This document shows, piece after piece, positions 1-5,876 of a stretch of 6,655 nucleotides of DNA (within the stretch, counting starts at the first letter, position 1; each line of letters starts with the position of its first letter). The notes below the pieces were generated by a model that was given only the letters and a program-made list of their open reading frames with translations, did no database searches and was not told where the DNA came from. The position numbers and the translations under genes were made by a program. This stretch comes from Gammaproteobacteria bacterium UBA6173 (GTDB taxonomy: Bacteria; Pseudomonadota; Gammaproteobacteria; Pseudomonadales; Pseudohongiellaceae), in NCBI GenBank assembly GCA_002422225.1, contig DITX01000016.1, forward strand, positions 8,024 through 14,678, written 5' to 3'.

Positions 1-585
1 TGGTGGGTAAAACAGGCCATCGACCGCTCTATCATGAACCACGCCCGCGATGTGCGGCTGCCTGTGCATGTGATCAAGGAAGTCAGTCTTATATTACGAA
101 AGGAAATGCTGTTGACCCATCAAATGGGCCGTAAACCCGCACGATCAGAGCTTGCTGAGTATTGTGGCCTTAAACTCCATGAGCTGACCTTTTTGCTCGA
201 TTGTCACGAATCAAGTCATGACAATGAGCAGGCCATACCGGATACCGATGAACTGGAAGCAGACTGCTGTCCGGCGCTGGATGATAGCGATCCGGTTCGT
301 CCCATGCAGCTGACGGGCATGCACGGTACCGCCTGGCGATGGTTGAGTGAGCTGAACGAGCGGCAAAGGCAGGTGCTGGAGCGACGCTACGGCCTTAATG
401 GCTATGAGCCCTTAACGCTTGAGCAAACGGGGGCGGATATTGGACTGACACGAGAGCGTGTGAGGCAGATTCAAATCGAGGCCATGCGGCGGCTCAGACG
501 TATCGCCAGTCGTGAAGGATATGAGGTAGATGCGTTTTTTGGCACCGACAGAATATCTGAACATGCCTATCTGAATGCTTGCTGA
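1..585 (+). CDS. rpoS: RNA polymerase sigma factor RpoS (sigma-38), C-terminal part; 5' end outside window
   Basis: The reading frame is open from base 1 and ends at TGA 583-585, giving 194 residues; the N-terminal half of a roughly 330-residue sigma factor is missing. It begins in region 2.3/2.4 (WWVKQAIDRS, the -10-element reading helix), passes through region 3 (about residues 20-75) and an acidic linker (about 74-100). It ends in region 4 (about 112-170), with the -35-binding helix-turn-helix at about 138-166 containing LTRERVRQIQIEAMRRLR. RpoS directs core RNA polymerase to stationary-phase and general stress promoters. Class assignment rests on the WW..Q.I.R.IMN...VRLP stretch and on the neighbours fdxA and mutS, which sit beside rpoS in Pseudomonas-like genomes. 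About 14 residues (GTDRISEHAYLNAC) follow the point where E. coli RpoS would end. RpoD is less likely because the linker and C-terminus differ and the context is that of rpoS. Confidence 0.9.
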   Translation, partial: WWVKQAIDRSIMNHARDVRLPVHVIKEVSLILRKEMLLTHQMGRKPARSELAEYCGLKLHELTFLLDCHESSHDNEQAIPDTDELEADCCPALDDSDPVRPMQLTGMHGTAWRWLSELNERQRQVLERRYGLNGYEPLTLEQTGADIGLTRERVRQIQIEAMRRLRRIASREGYEVDAFFGTDRISEHAYLNAC

Positions 586-596
586 GCTCATTGCGC

Positions 597-621
597 ATGC
601 CGGGAGTTGTGCATCCGGCAT
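597..621. terminator. Inverted repeat in the convergent rpoS/fdxA gap, possible weak bidirectional terminator
   Basis: ATGCCGG (597-603) and CCGGCAT (615-621) form a perfect 7-bp stem, with one extra G-T pair possible inside, around a loop of about 11 nt. It lies 12 bp after the rpoS stop and downstream of fdxA on the other strand, where a terminator is expected. Neither strand shows a T-run after the stem, so it is not a canonical Rho-independent terminator; it may be only an RNA 3'-end hairpin. Confidence 0.3.
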
Positions 622-683
622 CCGTCAGCGCCAGCATGAATATATAGCAAACATGCCAGGCTGAAACGTTTTAGGGACAGCGC

Positions 684-1007
684 TTATTTGATCAGCAATT
701 TGATCTTTTCTGGTGCGCCATTCCATTTTTCCGCATCGTCGAGCGGCGGCTTCATCTGCGTGATGTTGGGCCACTTTTGCGCAAGTTCGGCATTCAGCTC
801 CAGAAACTGCTTTTGGTCATCTGGCAGCTCATCCTCTGCATAAATGGCATCGACTGGACACTCGGGCTCACACAGCGCGCAATCAATGCACTCATCCGGA
901 TGGATGACCAGAAAATTAGGACCTTCATAAAAACAGTCTACCGGACAGACTTCCACGCAATCTGTGTGTTTACAGTTAATACAATTTTCACCGACTACAA
1001 ATGTCAT
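684..1007 (-). CDS. fdxA: 7Fe ferredoxin ([3Fe-4S][4Fe-4S]), Azotobacter FdI type
   Basis: This small soluble cytoplasmic electron carrier has 107 residues, the normal length for the family (Azotobacter vinelandii FdI is nearly the same size). All seven cluster ligands known from FdI are present, numbered with Met1: Cys9, Cys17 and Cys50 for the [3Fe-4S] cluster, and Cys21, Cys40, Cys43 and Cys46 for the [4Fe-4S] cluster. The free cysteines Cys12 and Cys25 are also kept. The acidic C-terminal half (from about residue 57) with LNAELAQKWPNIT is typical of the long FdI type rather than short 2[4Fe-4S] ferredoxins. The start at 1007 is supported by GGAA 6 nt upstream and by a promoter at 1040-1068. 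The gene lies 84 bp downstream of mutS on the same strand and converges on rpoS. The partner is not shown by the sequence; in Azotobacter, FdI is linked to redox and oxidative-stress control through an NADPH:ferredoxin reductase. Confidence 0.95.
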   Translation of the reverse strand: MTFVVGENCINCKHTDCVEVCPVDCFYEGPNFLVIHPDECIDCALCEPECPVDAIYAEDELPDDQKQFLELNAELAQKWPNITQMKPPLDDAEKWNGAPEKIKLLIK

Positions 1008-1039
1008 AATGCTTTCCAGTCCGAATCAAACGATGCGGC

Positions 1040-1068
1040 ATTATAGTGTACCTTCCTGCTGCCGACAA
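1040..1068 (-). promoter_or_regulatory. Sigma-70-type promoter of fdxA
   Basis: On the - strand a perfect -10 box TATAAT (1045-1040) is preceded by a 17-bp spacer and a -35 box TTGTCG (1068-1063), which matches TTGACA at four of six positions. The predicted start point near 1033 gives a 5' leader of about 26 nt before the fdxA ATG, carrying the Shine-Dalgarno sequence. The promoter sits in the gap after mutS, so fdxA can be transcribed on its own. No terminator hairpin with a T-run is visible between the mutS stop and this promoter, so readthrough from mutS is also possible. Confidence 0.6.
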
Positions 1069-1091
1069 ACCCGCCGACTGCTGCAAACACC

Positions 1092-3728
1092 TCAAAGTGA
1101 CTTTTTTAGTTCATACAACAATTGCTGTGCCTGTCTGGGAGTCAAGTCGTCCAGTTCTGTTTGCCGCAGTTGCTCCAGCACCGGATGTAGCGCGCTGGCA
1201 AACAGATCACTTTGTGCGGGGGCTTGCCGTAAGCCAGGGTCAGGCACAACAGACCTGCCTTGATTTTTGGAGATCGCAGTTGACTGCATGGAGACAGCAA
1301 GTTGTTCCAGTTCTCTGAGTTTTTTGCGAGCCTGTTCTATCACAGTAAATGGGATGCCTGCCAACTGCGCCACCTGTAAGCCGTAACTTTGGTTGGCTGG
1401 ACCGCGTTTGACCGTATGCATGAATACGATGCCTTGCTGATGCTCAGCCGCATCCAGATGCACATTGCCAACGTTTGTATGGGTATCTGGCAACACCGTC
1501 AGTTCAAAATAATGGGTGGCGAACAGCGTCATCGCCCGAATCTTTTCTGCAATATAAAGTGCACTGGCCCACGCCAGCGACAAACCGTCAAAGGTACTGG
1601 TGCCGCGTCCGACTTCATCCATCAAGACCAGGCTCTGATGCGTGGCGTTGTGCAGGATATTTGCGGTTTCAGTCATCTCCACCATAAACGTGGAGCGTCC
1701 GCCCGCCAGATCGTCCGAAGAGCCAATACGTGTGAAAATGCGATCCACTGGTCCGATGACCGCAGACGCCGCGGGTACGTGGCTTCCGCAAAAGGCCAGC
1801 AGCACAATCAGCGCGGTCTGGCGCATATAGGTTGATTTACCACCCATATTGGGGCCGGTAATGATCAGCATCTGCTGGTCGGTGCCGAGTTGAGTGTCAT
1901 TGGGCACAAACTGCTTTTCCAATACCTGCTCTACAACCGGGTGGCGTCCCTGTTCAATCAGAATGCCGATCTCATCGCTCAATACAGGTTGTGCCCAGCT
2001 CAAGGTGAGGGCGCGTTCGGCAAAGTTGCACAGCACATCGAGTTCCGACAGCGCAGCGGCACTGTCTTGCAGCCCCGTCAACTGATTGGCGGTTATTTCA
2101 AGCAGTTCATCGTAGAGCAATTTTTCACGCGCAAGTGCTTTGCTGTTGGCGCTGAGCACGCGATCTTCAAAGACCTTCAATTCAGGGGTGATAAAACGCT
2201 CGGCATTTTTAATGGTCTGACGGCGCTGGTATTCCACAGGCATATTGTCGGACTGTGCTTTGCTGACCTCAATGTAGAAACCGTGTACGCGGTTATAGCC
2301 AACTTTTAAGGTGCTGAGACCAGTGCGCTGTTTTTCACGTATCTCCATGTCAATCAAAAACTGACCAGCATTGCTGCTGAGCGCGCGCAATTCATCAAGT
2401 TCAGCATCGTAATGCTCGGCAATCACACCACCTTCGCGGATCACCACGGGTGGATTTTCTATCAGGGCGGACTGCAGTTGCGTGCATAGGGCTGGATATT
2501 CAGCAATGGCAAGCTGCAGCTGAGCCAAGCGGCTGGTTTCCATCACGCTTTGCAGGGCATTTAAGGCTGATTGCAGGGCGGGAAGTACCGTCAATGCGTC
2601 GCGAAGGCGCGCCATGTCTCTTGGTCGGGCTGATCGCAGTGCAACGCGGGCCAGAATCCGTTCAATATCACCAACCTGTTTTAACAAGGGTTGCAGCGTT
2701 TCGAATGCGTATTGGTGTTGCAAGGCACTGACCACTTGCTGGCGTTGTTGCAGTACGGTGCGCTGGCGCAATGGTCGATTCAGCCAGCGATTCAGTAGCC
2801 GACTGCCCATCGCGGTGCTGGTGGCATCGATCACTGACATTAACGTATTGCTGCTGCCGCCCCCCAGATTGCGGTCGAGTTCCAGATTACGTCGACTCGC
2901 GCCATCCATCACTAACGCATCGGCCGCAATTTCGGCGCTCATGCGTTGGATGTGGGGCAGGGCGGAGCGCTGGGTATCTTTGGCATAATTAAGCAGGCAA
3001 CCGGCTGCTTGAATGGCGTGTGGCAATTCTTCACAACCAAAACCACGCAGATCACGTGTCTGAAAGTGGCTGGTCAACTGACGATAACAGGTGTCGCTGT
3101 CATATTCCCAAACAGGACGACGGCGCAGACCGGGACGACTGGTAAGCTCGGGGGGCAACAACAGCTGCTCATTGACCAGTAATTCTGCGGGTCGTATGCG
3201 TTCAACTTCCGCAAGCAGATCACTGAGACCGCACACCTCGCTGACCTGGAATCGACCACCGCTGATGTCCATCCAGGCCAGTCCGGTCTGCCATTCACCA
3301 CTGGAGGCTTTTTCGGAGACACTTATCGACATCAGTATGCAGTCGCTGCGCGCATCCAGCAAGGCTTCGTCGCTGATGGTGCCGGGTGTAATGATGCGGA
3401 CGATCTGCCGTTCTACCGGGCCTTTACTGGTTGCCGGGTCGCCAATTTGCTCACATATTGCGATTGATTTGCCTAGCTCTACCAAGCGTGCCAGATAACG
3501 CTCAACGGAGTGATAGGGCACACCACACATCGGAATCGGTTTGCCATTGACATTACCGCGTGCTGTCAGCGTGATGTCCAATAGACTGGCAGCCTCGACT
3601 GCATCTTGAAAAAACAGCTCGTAGAAATCTCCCATGCGGTAAAAAAGCAGGTTGTCTGGTTGTTGAGCTTTGATTCTCAAAAACTGCTGAATCATGGGGG
3701 TGTGCGAAGAGATATCAATATTTCTCAT
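1092..3728 (-). CDS. mutS: DNA mismatch repair protein MutS
   Basis: MutS recognises mismatches and small insertion loops, then recruits MutL using ATP. From the ATG at 3728 it is 878 residues, close to the usual size (E. coli 853). Domain I has the mismatch-wedging motif GDFYELF with Phe35 and Glu37. The connector, lever and clamp domains follow to about residue 570. The ATPase domain has Walker A GPNMGGKST (625-633), Walker B LVLMDE with Asp704-Glu705, then GRGTST and ATH with His739. Near the end, QSDLF (839-843) fits a beta-clamp-binding motif, and the last 30 or so residues (LTPRQAQQLLYELK) match the tetramerisation tail. Nothing is truncated or frameshifted, so the protein should work. 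An in-frame TTG at 3737 could add three residues, but ATG 3728 places the F-x-E motif nearest to the E. coli position (36/38) and is preferred; the ribosome site (AAGTGA) is weak. Only 20 bp separate it from the upstream integrase gene, which is unusual. Confidence 0.97.
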   Translation of the reverse strand: MRNIDISSHTPMIQQFLRIKAQQPDNLLFYRMGDFYELFFQDAVEAASLLDITLTARGNVNGKPIPMCGVPYHSVERYLARLVELGKSIAICEQIGDPATSKGPVERQIVRIITPGTISDEALLDARSDCILMSISVSEKASSGEWQTGLAWMDISGGRFQVSEVCGLSDLLAEVERIRPAELLVNEQLLLPPELTSRPGLRRRPVWEYDSDTCYRQLTSHFQTRDLRGFGCEELPHAIQAAGCLLNYAKDTQRSALPHIQRMSAEIAADALVMDGASRRNLELDRNLGGGSSNTLMSVIDATSTAMGSRLLNRWLNRPLRQRTVLQQRQQVVSALQHQYAFETLQPLLKQVGDIERILARVALRSARPRDMARLRDALTVLPALQSALNALQSVMETSRLAQLQLAIAEYPALCTQLQSALIENPPVVIREGGVIAEHYDAELDELRALSSNAGQFLIDMEIREKQRTGLSTLKVGYNRVHGFYIEVSKAQSDNMPVEYQRRQTIKNAERFITPELKVFEDRVLSANSKALAREKLLYDELLEITANQLTGLQDSAAALSELDVLCNFAERALTLSWAQPVLSDEIGILIEQGRHPVVEQVLEKQFVPNDTQLGTDQQMLIITGPNMGGKSTYMRQTALIVLLAFCGSHVPAASAVIGPVDRIFTRIGSSDDLAGGRSTFMVEMTETANILHNATHQSLVLMDEVGRGTSTFDGLSLAWASALYIAEKIRAMTLFATHYFELTVLPDTHTNVGNVHLDAAEHQQGIVFMHTVKRGPANQSYGLQVAQLAGIPFTVIEQARKKLRELEQLAVSMQSTAISKNQGRSVVPDPGLRQAPAQSDLFASALHPVLEQLRQTELDDLTPRQAQQLLYELKKSL

Positions 3729-3742
3729 ATAAAACAATCACT

Positions 3743-3753
3743 TATAAATTATA
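3743..3753 (-). promoter_or_regulatory. AT-rich palindrome containing a TATAAT box at the int/mutS junction
   Basis: TATAA-A-TTATA (3743-3753) is an 11-bp palindrome around one central base. Read on the - strand it contains a perfect -10 box TATAAT (3753-3748), overlapping the integrase stop codon and lying about 20 bp before the mutS ATG. No good -35 box lies 16-18 bp upstream: the nearest is TTGACC at 3783-3778, with a 24-bp spacer. It could be a weak mutS promoter giving a very short leader, part of the attachment site, or chance in AT-rich DNA. Confidence 0.3.
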
Positions 3754-4996
3754 CTGCTATGCTTTGGGGCAAATTTGGGTCAATTTTTGTCATGTTTTGC
3801 ATGCCCTCCCAGATACGCTCCAGCTCTCTGGGGGACTCTGTATCTATCCAGCGGCCATACACATTCACGAGCATGGAGTAATCCTTGTGACCCATCTGGT
3901 TGGCGATGAAAGCGAGGTTGCCCTGTGCCGTCAGGTTCCAGCAGGCATAGGTGTGGCGGGTTTGGTACGGGGGGCGAGGGCGGATTTTCGCGCGCCGGAC
4001 CAGGTTGGCCCATTTGGTGTTCCAGGCACTGGGGACGAAGTAGTCGTTGACATCGTGCCGGCGAGTCTGGGTTTTCGGTGACAGCAGGACGCGTACTTTG
4101 TCGATACGTGATTCGTGACGGTTTAGCCAGATTTTCAAGCTGTCGGGCTCCCTCTGTTCCGCATCTGCCACCAGCACTTTCAGTGCCTCACGCGCGGGTG
4201 GAAACAGCAACACGGTGCGCTCCTTGTTGGTTTTGGGCACCTTGAAGGTTATTGACTGTGTGACTGAGCGGCGCACTGTAATCTTGCTCAGATCCGGAGC
4301 CACGTCTTCGACAGCAAGAGCAAGCAGTTCACCTGGACGTAGTCCGGTGTAGACAGCCAGCGTCACCGCAGCACGGTCGATGGGGTGCAGGCAGCCTTTG
4401 TCGATTAATGTCTGGTATTCCTGGTAGCTCAGCGGATCAGGGTCCTTGTTGGTTTTCGCGAAGCGTACGCAGTGCTTGCCGAGCTCGCCACAGTAGTGAT
4501 TGTGCTCGCACCAGTAGAGAAAGCCCGAGAATGTCGCCAGGTAGTGGTTGACCGTCGAAACGGCACGCGTTGCAATCAAGTCAGCACGCAGCTGTTGTAT
4601 ATCTTCCGGTAGCAGGGTGTCGATAAGGCGGTTTCGACCAACGGTGTCCACACAGATATCGAGAGCGGTTTCATAACGTGATTGAGTCTCTGGAGTGATA
4701 TCCACTGCCTTGAGTGGCTTATATCGCTCGCAGAGATCCCCCAGGCGTTTGCTGGTGGCGGTACTCTCGGAGGCTCGTGAGTGGGGAAAGAAATCGGCTT
4801 CGTTGTAGTTGCCGGTTTTCAGCGCGAAGAGGGCAGCGCTACGTAGGCTGGCAGCGTGTTTGATGTTGTTCTTGGTCGGTTCCATGCCAAGGGTATGCCG
4901 ATGACGAGCGCCCTTGTACATAAAGGCCACACGAATCGACCGGCCGTGTATTTCAACCCCGGGGAATCCTGTTTTGGTAACCGTTGTACCTGCCAT
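3749..4996 (-). CDS. Tyrosine recombinase / phage-type integrase with DUF3596 arm-binding domain
   Basis: This 415-residue site-specific recombinase would insert and excise the island through a covalent 3'-phosphotyrosine intermediate. Residues 10-70 form a DUF3596-like arm-DNA-binding domain (FPGVEIHGRSIRVAF, then a TLGMEPTKNNIKHA stretch). Residues 85-180 form the SAM-like core-binding domain and 190-390 the catalytic domain. Visible catalytic residues are Arg220 in TGLRPGE, a lysine at 255 or 258 in VPKTNKERTV, Arg347-His348 in YQTRHTYA, His370 in QMGHKD and the nucleophile Tyr380 in NVYGRW. The usual first His of the H-x-x-R box is Tyr344, as I recall for other YQTRHT-type integrases, so this does not suggest inactivation. 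GAGG 9 nt before ATG 4996 supports the start. It lies 17 bp after the XRE gene in the same operon and ends 20 bp from mutS. Family assignment is firm; the target site is inferred only from position. Confidence 0.95.
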   Translation of the reverse strand: MAGTTVTKTGFPGVEIHGRSIRVAFMYKGARHRHTLGMEPTKNNIKHAASLRSAALFALKTGNYNEADFFPHSRASESTATSKRLGDLCERYKPLKAVDITPETQSRYETALDICVDTVGRNRLIDTLLPEDIQQLRADLIATRAVSTVNHYLATFSGFLYWCEHNHYCGELGKHCVRFAKTNKDPDPLSYQEYQTLIDKGCLHPIDRAAVTLAVYTGLRPGELLALAVEDVAPDLSKITVRRSVTQSITFKVPKTNKERTVLLFPPAREALKVLVADAEQREPDSLKIWLNRHESRIDKVRVLLSPKTQTRRHDVNDYFVPSAWNTKWANLVRRAKIRPRPPYQTRHTYACWNLTAQGNLAFIANQMGHKDYSMLVNVYGRWIDTESPRELERIWEGMQNMTKIDPNLPQSIAV

Positions 4997-5013
4997 CTGT
5001 TTGATCCTCGCTC

Positions 5014-5232
5014 TTACGTCTCCACGTCATTGTCGAGAGGCCACTGTCCGGTCTTGAGCATGAACAGCTCGAACAGGCCCGGTGGCATTGCCCGATCGCC
5101 TGCTTCCCATTGCTGCCAGCCACGCAAGGAAGCCTGAACCTTCTGAGCCGCCTCAGTCTGGGTCAATCCTGAATTCATGCGTGCTTCGCGGATTTCCGCA
5201 GGCGTCGGGGGCGTCTTCTTTGAATCGGTCAT
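5014..5232 (-). CDS. Small XRE/Cro-type helix-turn-helix regulator
   Basis: From the ATG at 5232 this is a 72-residue, single-domain DNA-binding protein. The helix-turn-helix runs from about residue 11 to 50, with PAEIREARMNSGLTQTEAA as its first two helices and a recognition segment around SLRGWQQWEAGDRAMP. Such proteins typically repress integrase or excisionase genes of integrative elements; that role is inferred from its place between the excisionase-like gene and the integrase. An in-frame ATG at 5289 would add 19 residues (MVPIATQTHAVIW...) outside the recognised domain. It has a modest GAG ribosome site 6 nt upstream, whereas ATG 5232 has none that is clear. The shorter form is chosen because the domain and typical family length fit it, but the choice is not secure. 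The stop lies 17 bp before the integrase start. A near-palindrome at 5297-5312, just upstream of the longer start, is a candidate operator. Confidence 0.75.
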   Translation of the reverse strand: MTDSKKTPPTPAEIREARMNSGLTQTEAAQKVQASLRGWQQWEAGDRAMPPGLFELFMLKTGQWPLDNDVET

Positions 5233-5296
5233 GGCGTCTTTGGCTGTGTTCCAGATCACCGCATGGGTCTGGGTGGCTATAGGAACCATTGTACGC

Positions 5297-5312
5297 TCAA
5301 TGCGCGTATTGA
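5297..5312. promoter_or_regulatory. Near-palindromic 16-bp site, candidate operator for the XRE regulator
   Basis: TCAATGCGCGTATTGA has perfect 5-bp outer arms (TCAAT / ATTGA). Only one symmetric base pair breaks full dyad symmetry over 16 bp. It lies between the excisionase-like gene and the XRE gene, where an autoregulated operator would be expected. No convincing -35/-10 pair was found around it, so assignment as an operator is inference from symmetry and position. Confidence 0.3.
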
Positions 5313-5356
5313 CGCTAGTGCCAGCCTTGTGATTGTTTCAGGAGGGCTGGTGGCGG

Positions 5357-5560
5357 TCAGTGTGCGATGGCGCGACTGTCGCTTTCGACCCAACGCTCAA
5401 ATTCATCAAGGTTCACGAAAATGCGCCCATCTGGTGCCTTGCGCCAGATGCGACCCTGCACCCAAGTGCCGTTCTTGACCTTATGGCGGATGGCGTCTTC
5501 GCTGTAGCCGGTGATTTCGGCTAGTCGTTTGATCAATACCCATCGGTTTGGACTATTCAT
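5357..5560 (-). CDS. Excisionase-like (Xis/AlpA-type) winged-helix DNA-binding protein
   Basis: This is a 67-residue protein with one winged-helix fold over about residues 8-58. WVLIKRLAEITGYSEDAIRH forms the helix-turn-helix, NGTWVQGRIWRKAPDGRIFV the wing, and NLDEFERWVES the last helix. Proteins of this pattern accompany DUF3596-type integrases and act as recombination directionality factors, bending DNA at the attachment site to favour excision; some also act as transcription activators. ATG 5560 is preferred over the in-frame GTG at 5572, because GGAA lies 6 nt before the ATG and the GTG itself falls inside that ribosome site. It is the first gene of the - strand set (then the XRE gene, then the integrase), with 67-124 bp to the next start depending on which is used. 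The molecular role is inferred from family pattern and position. Confidence 0.8.
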   Translation of the reverse strand: MNSPNRWVLIKRLAEITGYSEDAIRHKVKNGTWVQGRIWRKAPDGRIFVNLDEFERWVESDSRAIAH

Positions 5561-5663
5561 TATCGTTTCCACTTGACGTGCCAGCGGCCGAGAGGGCAGA
5601 TGGCTTGGATGGTGCAGAGAATTGTCCAGCTTTACGTTAGTGTGGAAAACCCGTATGGGCGTG

Positions 5664-5685
5664 CTAAGGCGTAGCTTGGCCTTAG
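5664..5685. repeat. Inverted repeat, 7-bp perfect stem with 8-nt loop
   Basis: CTAAGGC (5664-5670) pairs with GCCTTAG (5679-5685) around the loop GTAGCTTG. No T-run follows on either strand, so it is not a standard intrinsic terminator. It could be a protein-binding dyad or a leader RNA hairpin in the divergent control region. Confidence 0.45.
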
Positions 5686-5719
5686 AAGGTGTTGTGCAAC
5701 GGGCTGGGCGCTAGAAAAG

Positions 5720-5738
5720 CCAATCATTGGATGATTGG
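5720..5738. repeat. Inverted repeat, 7-bp perfect stem with 5-nt loop
   Basis: CCAATCA (5720-5726) pairs with TGATTGG (5732-5738) around TTGGA. It overlaps the -35 position of the weak candidate promoter for the cargo genes, so a regulator bound here could block transcription. That role is inference. Confidence 0.45.
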
Positions 5739-5753
5739 AGAAACTCATATACA
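5727..5753 (+). promoter_or_regulatory. Weak candidate promoter for the TIR/Nmad2 gene pair
   Basis: TTGGAT (5727-5732), a 15-bp spacer and TATACA (5748-5753) are the best -35/-10 combination I could find upstream of the TIR gene; the spacer is short. A later alternative uses TTGAGC near 5785 with GATAAA about 19 bp on. Neither is strong, so the true start point is unknown. Confidence 0.2.
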
Positions 5754-5862
5754 ATTCCAGAAGATAGTTTTAGCCGGAAGAGCTGCAAGATGGGTTGAGC
5801 TGACTTAAATAGCCCATGGGATAAAAATAACCTCAGAGATATGGGGTGGTCGGTGGATGCAA

Positions 5863-5867
5863 GGGAG
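5863..5867 (+). promoter_or_regulatory. Ribosome binding site that decides the TIR gene start
   Basis: GGGAG (within AAGGGAG) lies 9 nt before ATG 5877. The in-frame ATG at 5841, 12 codons earlier, has only weak purine sequence before it and adds residues (MGWSVDAREIEK) outside the TIR fold. This supports 5877 as the start. Confidence 0.6.
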
Positions 5868-5876
5868 ATCGAGAAG

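Larger units (their letters stand above)
5561..5876. other. Non-coding divergent control region between the mobility module and the cargo genes
   Basis: This stretch of about 316 bp separates the leftward excisionase-like gene from the rightward TIR gene and holds no convincing coding frame. It contains two perfect 7-bp hairpins (5664-5685 and 5720-5738), the palindrome CCCATGGG near 5813-5820, a weak candidate promoter at 5727-5753 and the ribosome site of the TIR gene at 5863-5867. I found no clear promoter for the leftward genes by eye. Integrase arm sites or Xis sites could lie here, but no repeated motif long enough to claim is visible. Confidence 0.6.

Noticed and set aside
344..352. 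Inactivation of the integrase because the H-x-x-R box starts with Tyr (residues 344-347)
   Set aside because: YQTRHT is, as I recall, a common form in this integrase family, and Arg220, Arg347, His370 and Tyr380 are all present. Positions here are residue numbers within the integrase encoded at 3749-4996.
586..683. Possible rsmZ-type small RNA between rpoS and fdxA, where Pseudomonas carries rsmZ
   Set aside because: The gap is only 98 bp and does not show the series of GGA-bearing stem loops; only single GGGA-like motifs are present.
1389..3498. Several + strand frames of 60-150 codons inside mutS
   Set aside because: They are antisense to a strongly conserved gene and show no protein family pattern.
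3748..3783. TTGACC plus TATAAT as a full mutS promoter
   Set aside because: The spacer is 24 bp, far from 16-18 bp, and no better -35 box is at the right distance.
5561..5620. GTG start at 5572 for the excisionase-like gene
   Set aside because: The GTG lies in the ribosome site of ATG 5560 and has no ribosome site of its own.
5841..5876. Longer TIR protein starting at ATG 5841
   Set aside because: Poor ribosome site and 12 extra residues outside the domain; ATG 5877 has AAGGGAG 9 nt upstream.
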